A stretch of 64,000 nt of DNA from Dermacentor variabilis (taxonomy: Eukaryota; Arthropoda; Arachnida; Ixodida; Ixodidae). How positions within the stretch are numbered: position 1 is the first letter of the stretch; every line of letters starts with the position of its first letter. Below, in pieces: positions 31,640-44,979 of this stretch. The DNA lies in the NCBI RefSeq assembly GCF_050947875.1, contig NC_134568.1, positions 263,384,315 to 263,448,314 of the forward strand, in the 5' to 3' direction. The notes under the pieces are model-generated. The model saw only the letters and a list, made by a program, of their open reading frames with translations. It did not search any database and was not told the origin of the DNA. The position numbers and the translations under genes were made by a program.

Positions 31640-31996
31640 AGTTTTTATTAGACATACTCGTACACATATATCATGAGAAGCCAACAAACACTGACACCAA
31701 GGACAACATAGGGGAAATTACTTGTGCTGAATAAATGAAATAAGGAAACGATAAATTAGTGGAGAAATTAGTGGAAGTGGATGAAAGAACATCCCCACTC
31801 CCACCGCGGGGGAGTGGGGAAACAACTCCCACCTGCGGCAAGTTGTTTTTTCATCCACTTCCACTAATTTCTCCGCTAATTTATCGTTTCTTTATTTCAT
31901 TTATTCAGCACAAGTAATTTCCCCTATGTTGTCCTTGGTGTCAGTGTTTGTTGGCTTCTCATGATATGACTAATAAAAATCGGGCCCCTCGGTTAA
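31640..31996. mobile_element. Fold-back element with TTAACCGAGGGGCCC terminus, copy 1
   Basis: Left arm: ATCATGAGAAGCCAACAAAC, ACTGACACCAAGGACAACAT, AGGGGAAATTACTTGTG. The right arm is its reverse complement and ends ATCGGGCCCCTCGGTTAA at 31996. The centre carries AACTCCCACCTGCGGCAAGT, the tail of a tRNA-like sequence better preserved in the copy at 60751-61238. The left tip is replaced by other sequence. No coding capacity. Both copies have one full and one damaged tip. Confidence 0.75.
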
Positions 31997-32203
31997 ACCC
32001 CCTTTCTTCCCGTTTCGTACACATATAGGAAGACATGCAACATTCGTCTCATCAATGGAAACAAGTTATAAGCTTTGCATGCTTAAGTACCTTGGCATCT
32101 TATGGACTGATCTTGCATCTTCAAGATGTGTTCGTTACTGGAAAGTTAATCGTTGTGCCCCTTCCGGTAGCAGTTGCTAGCCTGCTCCTCGCTTTCCCTT
32201 TCC

Positions 32204-32305
<102 letters not shown>

Positions 32306-32625
32306 TCAAAGCGAATAAATAGTCATAATAACCGAACCCATCGTGTATGTCGACGACAACTGACAACTGCACGTGGGCCTGCATAGGGACGTGTACCCAG
32401 GTCGGCGTAAGACTCCAACCAACATCACTGCCGAATTCTTCGCATATGCTCGTGCTCAGGCCTAGAATGTCTCGGTATAGTTTCACGGTAACGACATTTA
32501 CCCACAAGCCCACCACAAAGTGCCGTGTTCCAATGATTGGCTAATTGTTTTTGTATGCCAAAACTTACCGCTTTCTCGGTGTTACTATTAATTGGTGGGG
32601 GTGCCCCAAGGGCGCTTGCAAGGAA

Positions 32626-32626
32626 A

Positions 32627-32674
<48 letters not shown>

Positions 32675-32676
32675 AA
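32626..32676. repeat. (GAAA)n microsatellite
   Basis: A tetranucleotide AAAG run of about 50 bases. Confidence 0.95.
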
Positions 32677-32679
32677 CCT

Positions 32680-35115
32680 TCGGCTGTTGCATGCTTGCTC
32701 GCGTTCTTAGCCGGAAAGCATCTATTGCATCCCTGAGGCCTCTTTTCTAATCATAGAGAACATTATTGTCGAGGGTTTCGCCGCACAGCGTGCTCACGCT
32801 GTACAACACAGGCGGAACTAACCTCTGCGCTGTAGGTAAATGTCTCGGTCGGTGTAACTGCTTAGGGTAGTCGAGGTGCACACATGTAGCCACAAATGTG
32901 TACGAAGGAAGCGAAAGACCTGGTCTTGGATACTGCGGTGTAAAGTGTTTTTTTGTTAAATTATTATTAATAATACGAACAACCTTTAAAGGTTTCAAAA
33001 ATTACTCGAACTAAGTCAGTAGATTAATAACCGGCCCAGGCGAACATCATTTGCAAAAAAAAAAAGAAACAAGAACATGAAAAGTAGCACAGCAATCTAT
33101 CCAATAAATAAACTAAAGACTTGTTAGTTACAAACATAAAGACACACGTTTATATTGGAAAATCGAAGGGAATCATCTTAAAAGTCGAGTCCCGTGTTCC
33201 CAGATTTCGAAATGGCGATGTAGACCGACGTAAACTGGCGTCGAGTTATTCGCTCAATTTACCTGACTACGCACGCGGCGCTGCGAAGCGCGGCTCGTGG
33301 TGCAACACTACTGTGACGTGGCAGTGCAGGCTAAAATGAACCTTCGCATTAGGCGCGCGAAAAAGCGGGCCGTCTCGCACACTCTCGCTGCAGTCACTGT
33401 GCGTTCAGTCGGGAGTTGCGCAAAATGCCAATCCGAACAAGATCGTGGGAAGAGGCAAGGGCGATGGCAGGTTTAAAGGGCTTGAATGCTCTTTGCAACG
33501 TTACTTACATAGTAGAATGTTGCTTCCATATCGAAATGTGCAGACATTCTGAATATTTGACTTAGCGCTCAGTGTGAGAGCTGCACGTCTATCAGCTTAT
33601 TGTCGGTTGATAAAATTCTACCTTGCCACTGGAGTGTTGACGTAAGCACCGCAACTAAACTGGGAACACGGCAGACGCGCTATATTGCTGGTAGCAATTG
33701 CTGTAGGGGCCCTACGAATGTGACCGGAAAACGATTGTTAGAGAAAAGTTTTATACGAGGTTAGCAACATAGGCTAGCCGAAAGACGCATGCGCAAATTC
33801 TTGCTCTTTCCAGAGAGACGAGCTGAGCCCAATAAACGCTACTTAGGCCCGCGTGTGTGCCGTCCCTTTTCTTTTTGCAGCGAGTTGTATAACGCACATT
33901 GCTTAACAAACAGGTACACGCATGTATTCGCCGGCATTCTGCCTTCCTCCTTCTATAGTACCGTGTTATAGCGACTCGAAGAGACCGAGAAGCAGCAAAA
34001 GCACGTTACGGCGAGACTGTCGGAAAGCGCTTAGGAGCTTTAAAACAGGGTCGGACTCTGTATCGACAAATCGTCGAGAAAAACGTGACCGCTTATTCAC
34101 GCAGTGCCGTGGCTAGCCGTTTAGCAGAACCGGTTGCCATCGCAGCTGATCGGGGCTTTTCTTTTTCCCTAGTTGGCGCTAAAGTGGGCAAGAACAAGAA
34201 GGTGGGGGTGAGAGAGCGTAGGCAGGCCAAAAGGGTTAGCGTACGGACATCCGCCCTTGCAGATGAGCGCCCCGCCGGCAACATATAGAATGTCTGCAAG
34301 CTGCAAAGCACCGGGACCTCTTATTTCCCTCATTACGCGCACGGCGCGTCGGCGCGCTTTCGTTGTGCGCAGCGCGAGTATATCCCGCCGCTCGCTGGGC
34401 TGGCCCGGCTCTGCCGGTCGCCACCGCCCGTCCACTGGTGCGCCGGGGGCCCACTGTGCGAGGGTTGCAGGCGCGGCATGACTCGCATGCGCGTCGCGCG
34501 TGAAATAGCCGCTGTCGTCTCCTATTTCTCGGCTGGGCTGACAGAATCGGGAGGAAAATCTGAATGGCTCGCGGGATGTTCGATATAAGAGGGCACGGAG
34601 AGGCGGTTCCAGATGTTTCGTCGCAATTGGGGCCACCAGAAGAGCGTCGCCGAGGTCCTAAAGGGCATCTCGCTCTGGTTGGCTGCGGTGCCATTTTGTC
34701 TGATCGCGACTGCGAGGGCGCTCGTAGCGGCGGCGGAGCCGCTGGAATGAAGACGCTGAGATGTTGATCTGGTTAGGTGCGTGGCGACTGGCTACGCACG
34801 GTATTAACATCAGATATCTGCTGTGGAAATATTCACCTATAAGTGCGCGAGGTAAAGGCATTTATAATAGCTAGGAATCTAAGCAGGATTGCGTTATACT
34901 CATGCGACTTCCTCCAACAAGACGCTTTCCTTTCTCCCCTCTCGCAACCTGTGTAGCTGACTGCACCTGAACGACCATCCGAACCAGCAATTCGTGACCT
35001 CTTTAACCGAGGTGGGCGCTTCCACACGCTTCTGTAGCCAACGTGAACTGAAAGCGGCACCATATTTGCTAAGTCGAGGATGGCAGAAAGGCCCTGGACA
35101 TCTTATTCGGAAATC
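32680..35115. other. Unassigned stretch
   Basis: No gene recognised. CpG-rich at 34.2-34.75 kb, with several long overlapping frames on both strands that are expected by chance in such composition. Confidence 0.4.
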
Positions 35116-35118
35116 AAA

Positions 35119-35120
<2 letters not shown>

Positions 35121-35169
<49 letters not shown>
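35121..35169. repeat. (TA)n microsatellite
   Basis: A pure AT/TA run of about 49 bases. Confidence 0.95.
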
Positions 35170-35171
<2 letters not shown>

Positions 35172-35349
35172 CGCTGAACAGGAAGCGGCTGAGTAAAAAT
35201 AGAACGAGCGGAAGCCGCATTCTGTGATCCAATCTTAACCGTCATAGTGCTTACATCGCCCTTCATTCAGTGTATGACAGTAGAGTAGAAGGTGCACCAC
35301 TGTAATGGTGTTTTGTGAACAGCTTAAGAGTATTCTGAATCCATTGCCA

Positions 35350-35485
35350 ATCTATACAGAAAAAGAGAGAGAGAGAGACACACAGAAGAGAATACAGGCT
35401 GGGGCGTTAACCAGACGCACGTCCCGTTACCTAACCTGCACTTGGGGAAGGGGATATAGGGATGAAAAGAGAGAGAAAGAGAGAG
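35350..35485 (+). repeat. Dispersed RTTAACCAG repeat with AG runs, copy 4
   Basis: An AG run, then GGGGCGTTAACCAGACGCAC, GTTACCTAACCTGCACTTGG, GGAAGGGGATATAGGGATGA and a second AG-rich run. This is the longest copy of the family in the window. Confidence 0.55.
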
Positions 35486-35489
35486 ACCG

Positions 35490-38400
35490 CAGTTTCGAGC
35501 GCATTTGAATGTGCGCACTCGCGGGTCTATGAACAGTCGTCAAGGCCTGTCGTCTTGGGGTACTGCAATAATGCTTTCATGGCTTTCTGTGCCATCGATG
35601 CGTACGGCCATGGTCCAAGGACCTTCATTTGCGAAAATGGTCTACAGTCCAGCCGGTTCAGTTCTGTCCGAAGAGGTTCCCTCTCACGGGATAATATTGT
35701 AACCAATACACTGGGCCCACGCAGTGCGCTCTATAACTCGTTCCCGTGCACTTTTGCTACTTTACTAGCATCCCCCAGACTTCCTTTGAGCAAATGAAAA
35801 GCGTGCTAAAAAAAAGAAAAGCAAAGAGAAAGAAAAACTCACCGTCACACGGTCTAAGGTACTTAGGCCTTTCGAAATATATATTTTTTTTCTTCTTTCG
35901 ATACACTGAAAAGATGTGTCACCAAAGCGTGCTCCCAAGGGGGTGATCAAGCAAAAGAAGGAAAAAATTATAAGCGGAAGCAAAGGGCCAGGGAGAGAAT
36001 TGACGTCATAAATCCCTACGGCGGCGGCGGCGGCGGAAGTCGTGGCCTTTTGCACAAGTATCAGAAATCAGCATTAGTAATTCGTCCTTTTGCTCCATTG
36101 CCTATTTTGTTTCAGAGCCTGTAAAACCCGCGCGTCGCGTCTGGAGTACTTACGATGCCGTCCTCGTACGCGCGCTGACAGATTAACTACTTCATTGTGT
36201 TCGTCTGAAAGCGCTCGCGCCGCGTCGTATACACGCATTCGTACGGCGGAGCGTTCTGCTCCAACTCTGTGCCGACAGACAGCAATAAGCGTCGAGGAGC
36301 TGAGCGGCGACCTTACATTGTTGCGGCCTGGTGACTCCTGTCGCACGACTTCCCGGTTAGTGTATGCATGTGCTGCCCGGTAGCAGCCCGCGCGCAACCT
36401 TCGCGCAGCCCGTTAGGCGGGCCGGCCTCGTGGCTGCGTGTATTATGGAGGAAGTCTCAGCGAGGCGACTTATTTTTCCAGCAGAGCCTTTTTCAACGAC
36501 CGGTCGGCACCGAAGCCACACGCCAGCCGACCGTGAAATGGTTCAAGCTCTGATTGCGCTGGATTGTGCGCGCACAGCGATGTGCCTTGTTCTCGTTGTG
36601 ACACCGCTATTCTGTTTCCTCTTGAAATAGTGAGCGTAGGAGGAATGAAGTGAAAATGTAACCAGCGGCGCGTGCTCGCGTTGAGCACGGAACCAATGGG
36701 GCTCCAGGGCCCCTTAAGTGGAAGTGCGGAGAAGCAGTGTGAAGAAAAAAAATGTTTCGTTCGATGGCTATCTATGAGACTTCGATATTATTTCAGCGTT
36801 ACGCTGCATTATGCATTATGTCATGGTTCATGAATTTGTGTACAAATTAATTGTGACTTGATCTACGACGTTCAAGGTAATCCTGGTCTATCCGCAGACG
36901 AAACACTGCGCATGACAGCGATTGGAGGACGGTGTGGGCTCAAGTGCAGTATATGTGTTCCTGGATTCAAATTTTGAATGTGCAGTGAAATAGAGCCCGG
37001 TGCATGGGGCTGATATTAAGCATGAGGTTTACTTTACGAAAGAAGTAATTTCATATCTTGTGGCGCTGCCGTTAATATCGTGCCAAAACTATTTTATGAA
37101 CCAGGTGAATAAGATTACAACACTATGTATTTGTGGTCAATGCAGTGCGGTTGTGGAGTAGCGGTGGAGCGCCTGTATACCAGGCATGGAATCGCCCCCC
37201 CCCCCCATCTTTTCTTTTATCTTGCTTATCTTGCTTTGGGACAGCTTCAAGCGAGATAGCCAGCTAGATTCTGGAAAGTGTGAGTGTTAGTGCGTGTGTG
37301 TGTGGGGGGGGGGGGGGGGGGCGTCCTTATGATAGAGAGACGATGAGCAAGGGGAGTAGAGTTGGGAGAAAAGAAAGTGTGATGATCTTTTGCCCGTCTC
37401 ACTGCCCTGAATAACTTCTGGAGCGTGACCTCCGAGATTGTCGCACGTCGCACACTACAGGATCTCGAAACCCACACTGAGTCCCTGAATCTACTATCGG
37501 CGTCCACTTCTAAACAACCAGCTTCCGCCTGCAGCATGCGGTGGCCGCCGGGGTGTTGACATGGACAATATTATGCTGCAGTGGTGACGCTTGCTTTGCA
37601 AGTTAGATACACACAAAGGCGGTCACCTTGCTAACCGCACTCATGCTGATCCTGAGACGAGCCACAGTGTCAGGGCTACAAAGTCAAGGCTATAGAACCT
37701 TGCAAAAGGCGAATCACTTGCTTCGCTTCGGGTTTTGCATAAAGAAGCATTTGCGGTGCGCCCACACATGCTCCGAGGAGGTCTGGCGTGTCACTTGTCG
37801 GGGCAGGGATCTCTTTAGGGATGCTCATCACCTCCTTGTCTCTTCGCTCAGTTCATATGCTACGCCAGCATAAATTCCCGCTTAATGTTGGTGCAGCTGT
37901 CACAAAACGGGGTCGTCGGCCACCCGTTATTCGTTGGCGGTGCTGTGAGACAAACAAATCGCAATGCCAGAGCTAGGGCTTCACTCTGTATTCTTATGAA
38001 AGGCTTCCAATGTCATGTTTTGTCCTTGTGGGGCTTTCCAACGTTTCTTCTCAAGTATTCCGCCAGCAACAGCAGGGAAAAATATTTGAATTCTGTGCTG
38101 CGTTTCCGGGTTCATTGGCAGTCCACCTGAGAATCACCGTGCATGCCCTATGAGACAGAAGAAAAGGCGGTGCTCGGGGAGCAAAGTTTAAGCTTTCTGA
38201 ATTGTAAAACATGGCGACCGAAGTAAAAAAATTTGTAAGCACCTTCTAATGTTACAGAAATAAAAAAAAAATCACTGTTCACGAACACAAGCTCCCCATA
38301 TTTATTAAAGGAAAGATGTTACAGCTGCGATAATTTTGTGGCAGCTGTGCAGAACGCATATGCGATTTCATCGTTTTTTTGCGACACCTTACTGCAAATA

Positions 38401-39980
38401 ATCTGCATTGGTTCTTGTTGCGCACGTTATAATTAACGCACTGTGACTACACGTTTTAGTGGGTAATTTTAGAGGTAGATTGCAGAGGATACATTGAAGA
38501 TTCTTTCAGCCTGAATGTTGAAGTAAAGCTTGGTGAGCACATGACATCCAAGAACTTCCAGTATAGACGCACACGCACGCACGCACACTTTGACTCTCGG
38601 TAGCGGCAGATGCATTCTCATAGGAGCGGCGTGCAATAACGTATGTGCACATCATACGCGGTAACGTATGCGGGCGGTGAAGAACTCAAGGTGGGCCTAA
38701 ATTAATCCGAAGGCCTATACTAATATGTCTCTCGTAGCCCGCGTTTCGTTGAGGCGCTTAGCTTCGCCAATATTATAAAATAAAATAAAATAAGTACACA
38801 CGAACGTACACAGGCAGGTGTTGATGAGACACATGCGAGGAATATGAGAAGCGGCTTCGTTGGGTTTGCGTGCCAAAAACTCGAGCACTGAATAGTTAGA
38901 CGTTGGGGACAGTTATAAAAGAGGCCGGTAAACGTATAGAATGCACCGAAATAAGCTTACGCTTTTCAGGCGGGCTCCGTAAACAGCAACTACAAAGCCG
39001 GTCACGTAGCAGTTCCCGAATAAACTGCTGACTCCGTTCCATTCCACGTGTCGCAAATTTTACCTGTTAAAGAAGCCAAGTAGGTTGCACGCAGGTTCCA
39101 GGCCAACATGTCGATACAATCGCTTTGATATAAAGCCAGCCATGCCTGTTAACCTATCATTAACTGTTGGCGCTCGTTTCCAGTTACAGTTTCGAAATGT
39201 AGGAGCCATACGTGATCCCATTAACCAGTGAACTGATAAAAAAAGAAAGATTGGCGCAAGGACTCCACGACTTGCAGGGGATTCATCGCGACAAACCTGG
39301 GCGTTCTAGCGTGCCATGGATTGTTTGCAGTTGCGTTGAACGGCGCGCACACACTGGTTTCGCGCATAGTGAGCGTCAGGAAGTGCCACAGCGGCTGACG
39401 TACCGCATGGTGCATACAAGCGACCTGTTAAGGACAAGATAAAGCGACGTGCTTTTTTTTTTTGTCTCCGCAGCCTGCACGAGGGGGCTGTGCCCGTGCT
39501 TCAAACGTAAGCTTGAAATACGGGCACGAATTGCCTGAAAGAATGCGGGTGACGCGACACCGCGCGCTGTCCATGCAGCTCGCTGCTGCATTGAGGTGGA
39601 ACCAGGAAAAAGGCATTCATCCCGGTGCTCGAGGATGCCAGCCACGGGGGCAACAACGGTGCTGCTAAAACTGTAGCAGGATAAGCAGAAATGGCGCCCG
39701 ATTTGAAGATGAAAACAAAAACGACGCTCGCAATCTAACAGGGAAACAGATCGTTCACGAATTCGCGCTTGGCATTGCCAACTGCCGCGGCGCTTGGTCA
39801 CAATTGAGAGCGGCGACATTATGGAGAACTGGCGGGGCGCGGGCCGATGGCGCGAGCCTTCTCGGGAGTCGATCCGCGCTTTCTTTTCCATACGCGCCAG
39901 ACGAAAGGTCGGCTTATTTGCGGCGCATTTCTTGTGACTGATCGCGCGACCCTCTTTCTTTCACCGCTCACGAAGGGCAC
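35490..39980. other. Unassigned stretch with low-complexity tracts
   Basis: No gene recognised. Noted: a CGG run at 36018-36035, CpG-rich 36.1-36.6 kb, a C run at 37195-37206, a G18 run at 37304-37321 next to GT repeats, an ACGC run near 38570 and an AAAAT run near 38780. None of the frames in this interval shows a domain. Confidence 0.4.
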
Positions 39981-39982
39981 CC

Positions 39983-40201
39983 ATGGCTCGTACAATAATA
40001 AACGGGCTCCTTTTCGCCGTTTCATTATTCGGTCTGCGCTTAGTCGCCCAAATGGAGCAAGGAGGAGACAGTGATCGAGCGCCGCGAACTCGGTCGCTCT
40101 TGTTCCGGAGCCGAAATGCGCTTCTGCAGAACCAGGCGACCACGTTTCGCAACGGTGTCTTCCCTCTGACTGCCTCGGCAGCATGTTCACAGCGCTGTTA
40201 G
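39983..40201 (+). CDS. Speculative 72-codon frame with signal-peptide-like start
   Basis: The ATG at 39983 sits in CACCCATGG, a good initiation context. The first 23 residues (MARTIINGLLFAVSLFGLRL, then VAQ) look like a signal peptide with a hydrophobic core. The remainder is Arg/Asn/Ser-rich with no cysteine pattern apart from two near the end, and no recognisable family. It lies in CpG-rich DNA where open frames are common. I see no promoter, splice or homology support, so this is a weak candidate for a small secreted protein or a first exon. Confidence 0.15.
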   Translation: MARTIINGLLFAVSLFGLRLVAQMEQGGDSDRAPRTRSLLFRSRNALLQNQATTFRNGVFPLTASAACSQRC

Positions 40202-40209
40202 CAAGCACG

Positions 40210-42640
40210 CAGCGCCTGCGTGCGTGGGGGTCTTACCTGTCGCGCCAAATTTTTGACGATAACGTGCAGCTGAAGAAGTACGCCAATGTTTATGTTACCG
40301 CGTAGGGCACAAACAGTCCTGTTCGTCTGCATTGAATGCGGACATTGCGGACGTGGACAAGTGAACAAAACTGGAGTTTTCGAATATTCCAAGATAGCTT
40401 TAATATTCAAAAGTATGGGGAACGATCCGGATAGGCTCAGCTATTTAATTCGTAATCGAATTGATTATATTGAAAATTTTCTAATGTTAATCAAATGTGG
40501 TGGGACATACTGACCACGTGTGATGTGGCGGCCGCAAACTGTGTGGCCGCTTCAAAAAAACTGGTCACTGTTAACTCGGGCCAAGTTCTTCGTAAGATAG
40601 CCTAGCAACAGAATGCATCTGAAGAAAACTGGAACTACTCAGCCATTCACATATATGCCGAATGATTCCATTCCAGCGGCCGTTGCTGCTATCCGAAGGC
40701 ACTGGTCAATGAGCAAGGGCATACAATTATTTTTGTGCGAGATTATTAGCAGTCATCGAACTATCATTTGATAGGCCGCCTAGATACTTTGAGCTTCAGT
40801 TTCCACCACGAAAGTGGTGTTCGCACTAGGAAAGTGATGTGTGGCCTTGTGATAGTATCTCCATTTGCGAATGATAGTAACTGTCATTTTCAGGGCAGCA
40901 TCTGTAACGAGCATAACCCTCTCATATCGCTCCCTTGTTTCATTAGTCTAATGGTCGTTTTCCCATAATATATATTTACCCTTGACTTTTCTTTCAATTG
41001 CAAGCCACTCAGCTTGCTGGAGAGTTTCACTTTTGAGCGCCATTGCACGCGTAATATATATTCGAGGATATAAATACCTTTTTGTTAATTAATAAACATC
41101 CCCTTTTGTGCTTCCTAGCACATATATTCCACTTAATATTTTTTTTCTCGAATTCTTCAATTTGAAAATTTCTCTATTGGGAACCTTGCTAAATTTATTC
41201 TGTCTCACGCTGCAAGATTGTGGCGTGTATTTTATTATTGTTATATAATTATTGATCCTCCGGCATAGCGTTTCACTAAAGGCAGTAGCAATCCATTCAC
41301 AAAGCCCTACCACTTACTTTTCTATTGGTCATTTCGTTCGCAGCTGCAGAAATAAGTGCTAACTAGAGCTTCCACGTCTTTCACCACGGTTGTTGTTGAA
41401 TTATTATTATTTTATTTTTCAGGGGGGGGGGGGGGGAGTGGGTGTTCTGCGGAGCATTACATATAACAGTAGGAAACTCATAAACGACCGCCTCTGCGCA
41501 CGTTCATAACCCGAGAAGTCTTACAGTTTAAGGAAATGAATCCGAGAAGGAGCGCTAAAAGATAAGAGGAAAGAATTGAGCGAAAGAAAACAACCTCAAA
41601 ATTATGCAACAGCGTTATAGGACGCCTTTAAAGGTTTCTTGTACCGGAAGTCCGAGTAGGTAATGAAAACATTACGACTGCAGAGAAATGAAAGAACGTT
41701 TCGTACGATCTGAAATACGAAAGCGGCCAGCAGGCTGGCTAGCACCATCCGGGGTATTGGGGTGAAATTAGGGCGGTTTAGCTGCAGAGGGCCACGCAAG
41801 CCCTTAGTCGATTACTATACTGCTTTGCAATGTAAAAATGCGATCTGCATTTTCCGACATAGCCGGTTCGCGAGTTTTGCTTATTGGTTCGCGTCTCTGT
41901 GAATCTCCATATGCATGAGCGCGCTATATAGCTACGCGCTACAACATCGCCCGTGGTCACCGTGACAGATAATCGTCATTGGGAAGCCCCGAAAGGCGTG
42001 AATGCGCCACTTTTATAAGGTCCTGCCGTGCCCAAAAAGCTGGCCACGGGCACAGGCTGCCTGAGTTTCCGAAGCTTCTGCGTCGCTATCTGGATGACTG
42101 CACATAAGGCGCCACGTCTAAAGGTTGCCTGCGGGTCTGCTTTATGATGATCCTGTCCAGTGGCCACGTAGTAGGACGCCTAAATTCGTTCTCGCTCCTT
42201 CTTCTGGGCTTGTTTTTCTTGCTTGCTAAACGGAGGTAAAAGGAGTAGGAGGAGGTGAACCGGGGGGAGCGCGGAGTTGGCCCTTCGCGTTCTTTCTTTT
42301 TTTTTTTCTTTCTCTGCAGTATTTAGCCCAGTTTGTTCGGACAAATCGCCGTGTTTCCGCTGTTGACACATTCCACTCGTTGGACGACGCCAGGCGCGCG
42401 TGCGTGAAGGGGAGGGAGACGAAACTGGGCAAACAAGACCGCACGCTTAAGGTACTCGCTGCTCCCGCACCCGTCGCGCGTTTGTCTTGTCCGCGCAGAG
42501 CGAAGCCCATAATCACCGCGGACCATTCGCCCGTATTATGCTGCCATCCGACTCTCCATCTGATTATCGTAAAGTCTCACAGCTTCAGTGTGTGTTCTTG
42601 GCTTAACTACAACCGCGCTTTTTTTTTTAATATAGGTTAC
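40210..42640. other. Unassigned stretch
   Basis: No gene recognised. AT-rich 40.3-41.4 kb. A G15 run lies at 41422-41436, and CpG-rich DNA at about 42.4-42.55 kb. Confidence 0.4.
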
Positions 42641-42644
42641 GCGC

Positions 42645-42676
42645 GGTGGACTATGCCATTCATGGCATAGTCCACC
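42645..42676. repeat. Near-perfect 32-bp hairpin
   Basis: GGTGGACTATGCCA (42645-42658) pairs exactly with TGGCATAGTCCACC (42663-42676) across TTCA. Part of the stem, ATGCCATTCATGG, is repeated 46 bases downstream (about 42707), which suggests a local duplication or fold-back copying event. Confidence 0.8.
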
Positions 42677-42679
42677 ATA

Positions 42680-44330
42680 AAAAATATATGCAATTTGCCA
42701 AAAAATATGCCATTCATGGTGGGGTTTTGAGAGAGAGAAAGGTGCAGCGAGACATCAAATTCAGTAGTCTAAGGGCACGTGATCCGCCTGTTTAAAGTGA
42801 GTCGATTACAATAGCTAAAAAATAAAAGCGGGTGGGTTTATCTAATGACATTTTAGGAGAAACAAGACGAAATGAAGAGGCTGGAGGAAACAGGAAAGGT
42901 TCTGACGCCTCCGTCTACGCCACTCTATCTTTCTAAAGAGAAAAACTGAAGTCATCAAAGGAAAGTCAGTATTTTAACACAAAGGAGTGAAAATCGTTGC
43001 ACCTTCGGTCACTGCAGCGAGTGATCGTACTCGACAAAAAAAAAGGGGGGGGGGGAGAAAAAAGAGGGCGACGGGGATGGGGGCTTGAACGAAAGAACAA
43101 CTGACAATCGATGGGTCATGAGCACTTCAAACCTGCATTAACTAAAAAAAAAGTCGTGCAGTATGACTACGTCGAATAAAGAGTAGGCAGGCATCATTTC
43201 GATATCGACGAGGCATCGTTCCATCTGGTGGTGGAATAAAGAACGCCGTTGAAGCCGTAATCCAATTGCATCCTTATCTGCCGCAAGTCTTGAACGTGAT
43301 GCGCGCTCTAAATGGCCGATAGTTCACAATCAGTTTAGTAACAATTGCATTGTGCGCATCCTGAACACTTTCTGGAAGAACGCAGGCAGAATTCGCAAAC
43401 CTTTTTTTTTTCTTACTTAAGTGGTACTTTGTTACTTGCCATTGGCCGGCCAGCTTCCCTAATAATAGATACAGCATCAAGATCGTTTAGAAGTTGCTCT
43501 CTCGAAGAGTGCTAGCGTAAGAGCATTTTGTGAACAAGGGCCCTGCATCGCAACGTGATAATATCAATACGTCCAGAAACTCGCCGAAAGACAACCCGTC
43601 GACAAAGTTTCGTTACTTCCCCACTGGCACTCACTTTCACCACTCCATTTTGTACTAATAAGGTCACTCACAATAGGGGAATTCCCTGAAAGTAAAATCC
43701 CTCGAGGCGGTCTATTGGTACGACATTGTTGAACACGGTGAAACAGGCCGTCTTCGGCAGTCATGAACGGAAGAAAACACGATGAAGCATTGAATTATGT
43801 AAGAATGACTTTCGTCCAATCCTATTCATTTCTTATCATCCATTCCGCTGAGTTGGCGATCTAAGAAATAGCGCGGGCGAGGCTTGGTGCTAACCAAGGC
43901 GAATTGAATGGAAAATGGAAAATATCGTTTTGTGATAAGGGGGGGGGGGGTAGGGGGGGGGGGGCTGGACTCCTTTTTTCTTCATTTAGTTTTCAGGAAA
44001 AACATATTCCTATATCGCCTTGAAAGAATAATGCTATCGGCATTAGTCGAGCTTCGTGCTATCAATGAAGAGATAGGTATATACACCACTTAGCACGTAA
44101 AGCCGGTAATCTCATAAGCCCTCCAGTTCGCCTTATCTTATCGCTCTCTATCGCAGTGCGGCATATGAAAAAAGTGGATGAGGTGATTCGTAAGGGCCAC
44201 AATCGGAGAAACTAACGAAATATATTTTTTCACGGAAACTGAGGCATTCGCGTTATCGAAACGGTATCTCAAGAACCGGGAGGAACTCTGGCGCTTCCCC
44301 TATCTGGGCACCATGAATTTCTTTACTATG
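42680..44330. other. Unassigned stretch
   Basis: No gene recognised. Purine-rich in places, with a G11 run at 43045-43055 and the double G tract listed separately. Confidence 0.4.
43939..43964 (+). repeat. Two G12 tracts separated by TA
   Basis: A G12 run, then TA, then another G12 run. Long G tracts of this kind can form quadruplexes and are also a site where read errors collect. Confidence 0.85.
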
Positions 44331-44334
44331 TATA

Positions 44335-44972
44335 CAGGGTGTCCCAGCTAACTTTAGCCAGAGTTTAAAAATATGCGAATGCCACGTAGCTGGACAGAAC
44401 CAAAGTAATGTTGTTTGCCGTCGCTTGGAGATACTCAAATTATTTTTTTTCATTCCGCCTAATCATATATTTAGTCTTAATTGGCTAATCAGCTTCCCAA
44501 ATATTATAATTAGATGAAAAACGTCAATGAGAAAACTGTAGAGCGGCATGAAAAACTCCCGATACAGCTTTCTGTTTCTCAGTACGTGCTACATAAAAAT
44601 GTTTTTCCAAGCTTGAAAGAAGTCCGCAAATGTACGCAAAATTGCAGCTCAACTGGCCGCTAGAGGCACATTGCATGTATTCGCGGGCTTCCTTCACTGA
44701 CGGAAAAACACTTTTATGTAGCACGTATTGAGCAACAAAAAGCCGGATCGGGAGTTTTTCATGTCGCTCTACAATTTTCTCATTGACACTTTTCCTCTAA
44801 TTACAATATTTGAGAAGCTGATTGGTTTATTAAGACTAATTATCTAATTACACGGAATGAAATAAATAATTTTAGTATCTCCAAGCGACGGCAAATAACA
44901 TTACCTTGGTTCTGTCCAGCTACGTGGCAGTTGCACATTCTTAAACTGGCTAAAGTTAGCTGGGACACCCTG
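44335..44972. mobile_element. Fold-back MITE (CAGGGTGTCCC ends), copy 2
   Basis: The left end CAGGGTGTCCCAGCTAACTT is mirrored by AAGTTAGCTGGGACACCCTG at the right end. TATA precedes the left end and TATA follows the right end, so the target duplication is TA or TATA. The body folds as two arms of about 300 bases and is homologous to 14015-14630. No transposase coding. The mover is unknown; TA duplications point to a Tc1/mariner-type or similar transposase in trans. Confidence 0.88.
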
Positions 44973-44979
44973 TATATTT

